From positions 1,550,001-1,614,000 of the forward strand of contig NZ_BIFQ01000002.1 in the NCBI RefSeq assembly GCF_003967515.1: a stretch of DNA of 64,000 nucleotides, read 5' to 3'. Numbering within the stretch: the first letter of the stretch is position 1; the number at the start of each line of letters is the position of its first letter. This DNA comes from Dictyobacter aurantiacus. Its GTDB lineage: Bacteria; Chloroflexota; Ktedonobacteria; Ktedonobacterales; Ktedonobacteraceae. Under the pieces are notes generated by a model. The model was not told where the DNA came from. It ran no database searches and saw only the letters and a program-made list of their open reading frames with translations. Both the position numbers and the translations under genes were made by a program. This document shows, one piece after another, positions 63,920 through 64,000 of the stretch.

Positions 63920-64000
63920 GGAAACAAGAAAATGAAAAAATTGGGCGTATATCATGGTAAAACCTGCTCAGCGCCCACCACCTTGGCCAGTGTTGCCCCA

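Noticed and set aside
1-64000. CRISPR arrays, tRNA or rRNA genes
   Set aside because: No regularly spaced repeats, cloverleaf-like sequences or conserved rRNA segments were found by reading, although a tRNA scan was not possible.

Overview
The window looks like a chromosome segment of a Ktedonobacteria-type Chloroflexota (inference). It is a mid-GC soil-bacterial genome with large NRPS genes, several TnpB elements of both IS607 and IS200/IS605 type, many GNAT, methyltransferase and phosphotransferase accessory genes, a WD40 membrane protein and MmyB-type XRE regulators. No rRNA, tRNA or CRISPR array was seen.

Region 1 (1-23.7 kb): the end of a non-ribosomal peptide synthetase cluster. Three collinear + strand synthetase genes (the first cut by the window edge) are followed by an MFS exporter and a PRMT-like methyltransferase. 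Readable adenylation pockets suggest ...-X-Gly-(basic?)-D-Ser-X. Only the middle one of three epimerization domains keeps its catalytic residues, and no thioesterase is present. Blocks of 1.3-1.9 kb are near-identical between modules; several stop exactly at the A3 motif of the adenylation domain, which suggests recent internal recombination.

Region 2 (23.8-35.3 kb): an accessory, resistance-like island. It holds aminoglycoside-type phosphotransferase and nucleotidyltransferase genes, small P-loop kinases, GNATs, a SAM methyltransferase and an ADP-ribosyltransferase-like protein. It is interrupted by an IS607 element, whose removal at a GG dinucleotide restores a GNAT gene, and by a TnpB element with a divergent ribbon-helix-helix (RHH) gene.

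Region 3 (35.5-49.2 kb): the most unusual part. It contains a ubiquitin-like/WD40 membrane protein, a catalytically dead C26-type amidotransferase homologue, a membrane protein with a proline-rich stalk, a two-helix membrane protein with a large cytoplasmic domain, and an orphan full-length RNA polymerase beta' (RpoC) paralogue. The RpoC-like gene is translationally coupled to a winged-helix, replication-relaxation-like protein, and no rpoB is nearby. This is the best candidate for an undescribed system; it may belong to an integrative or conjugative element, but no relaxase, VirB4 or VirD4 is visible.

Region 4 (49.3-58.8 kb): an AT-rich gene with a PD-(D/E)xK-like motif, a tandem family of three DUF2690 secreted proteins (one intact, one frameshifted, one split by an RHH-tnpB element whose removal restores it), and scattered methyltransferases, a DUF4253 protein and a RusA-like protein.

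Region 5 (58.8-64 kb): a second IS607 element with a damaged tnpA start, then an XRE/MmyB regulator divergent from two short-chain dehydrogenases, with a palindromic operator candidate between them.
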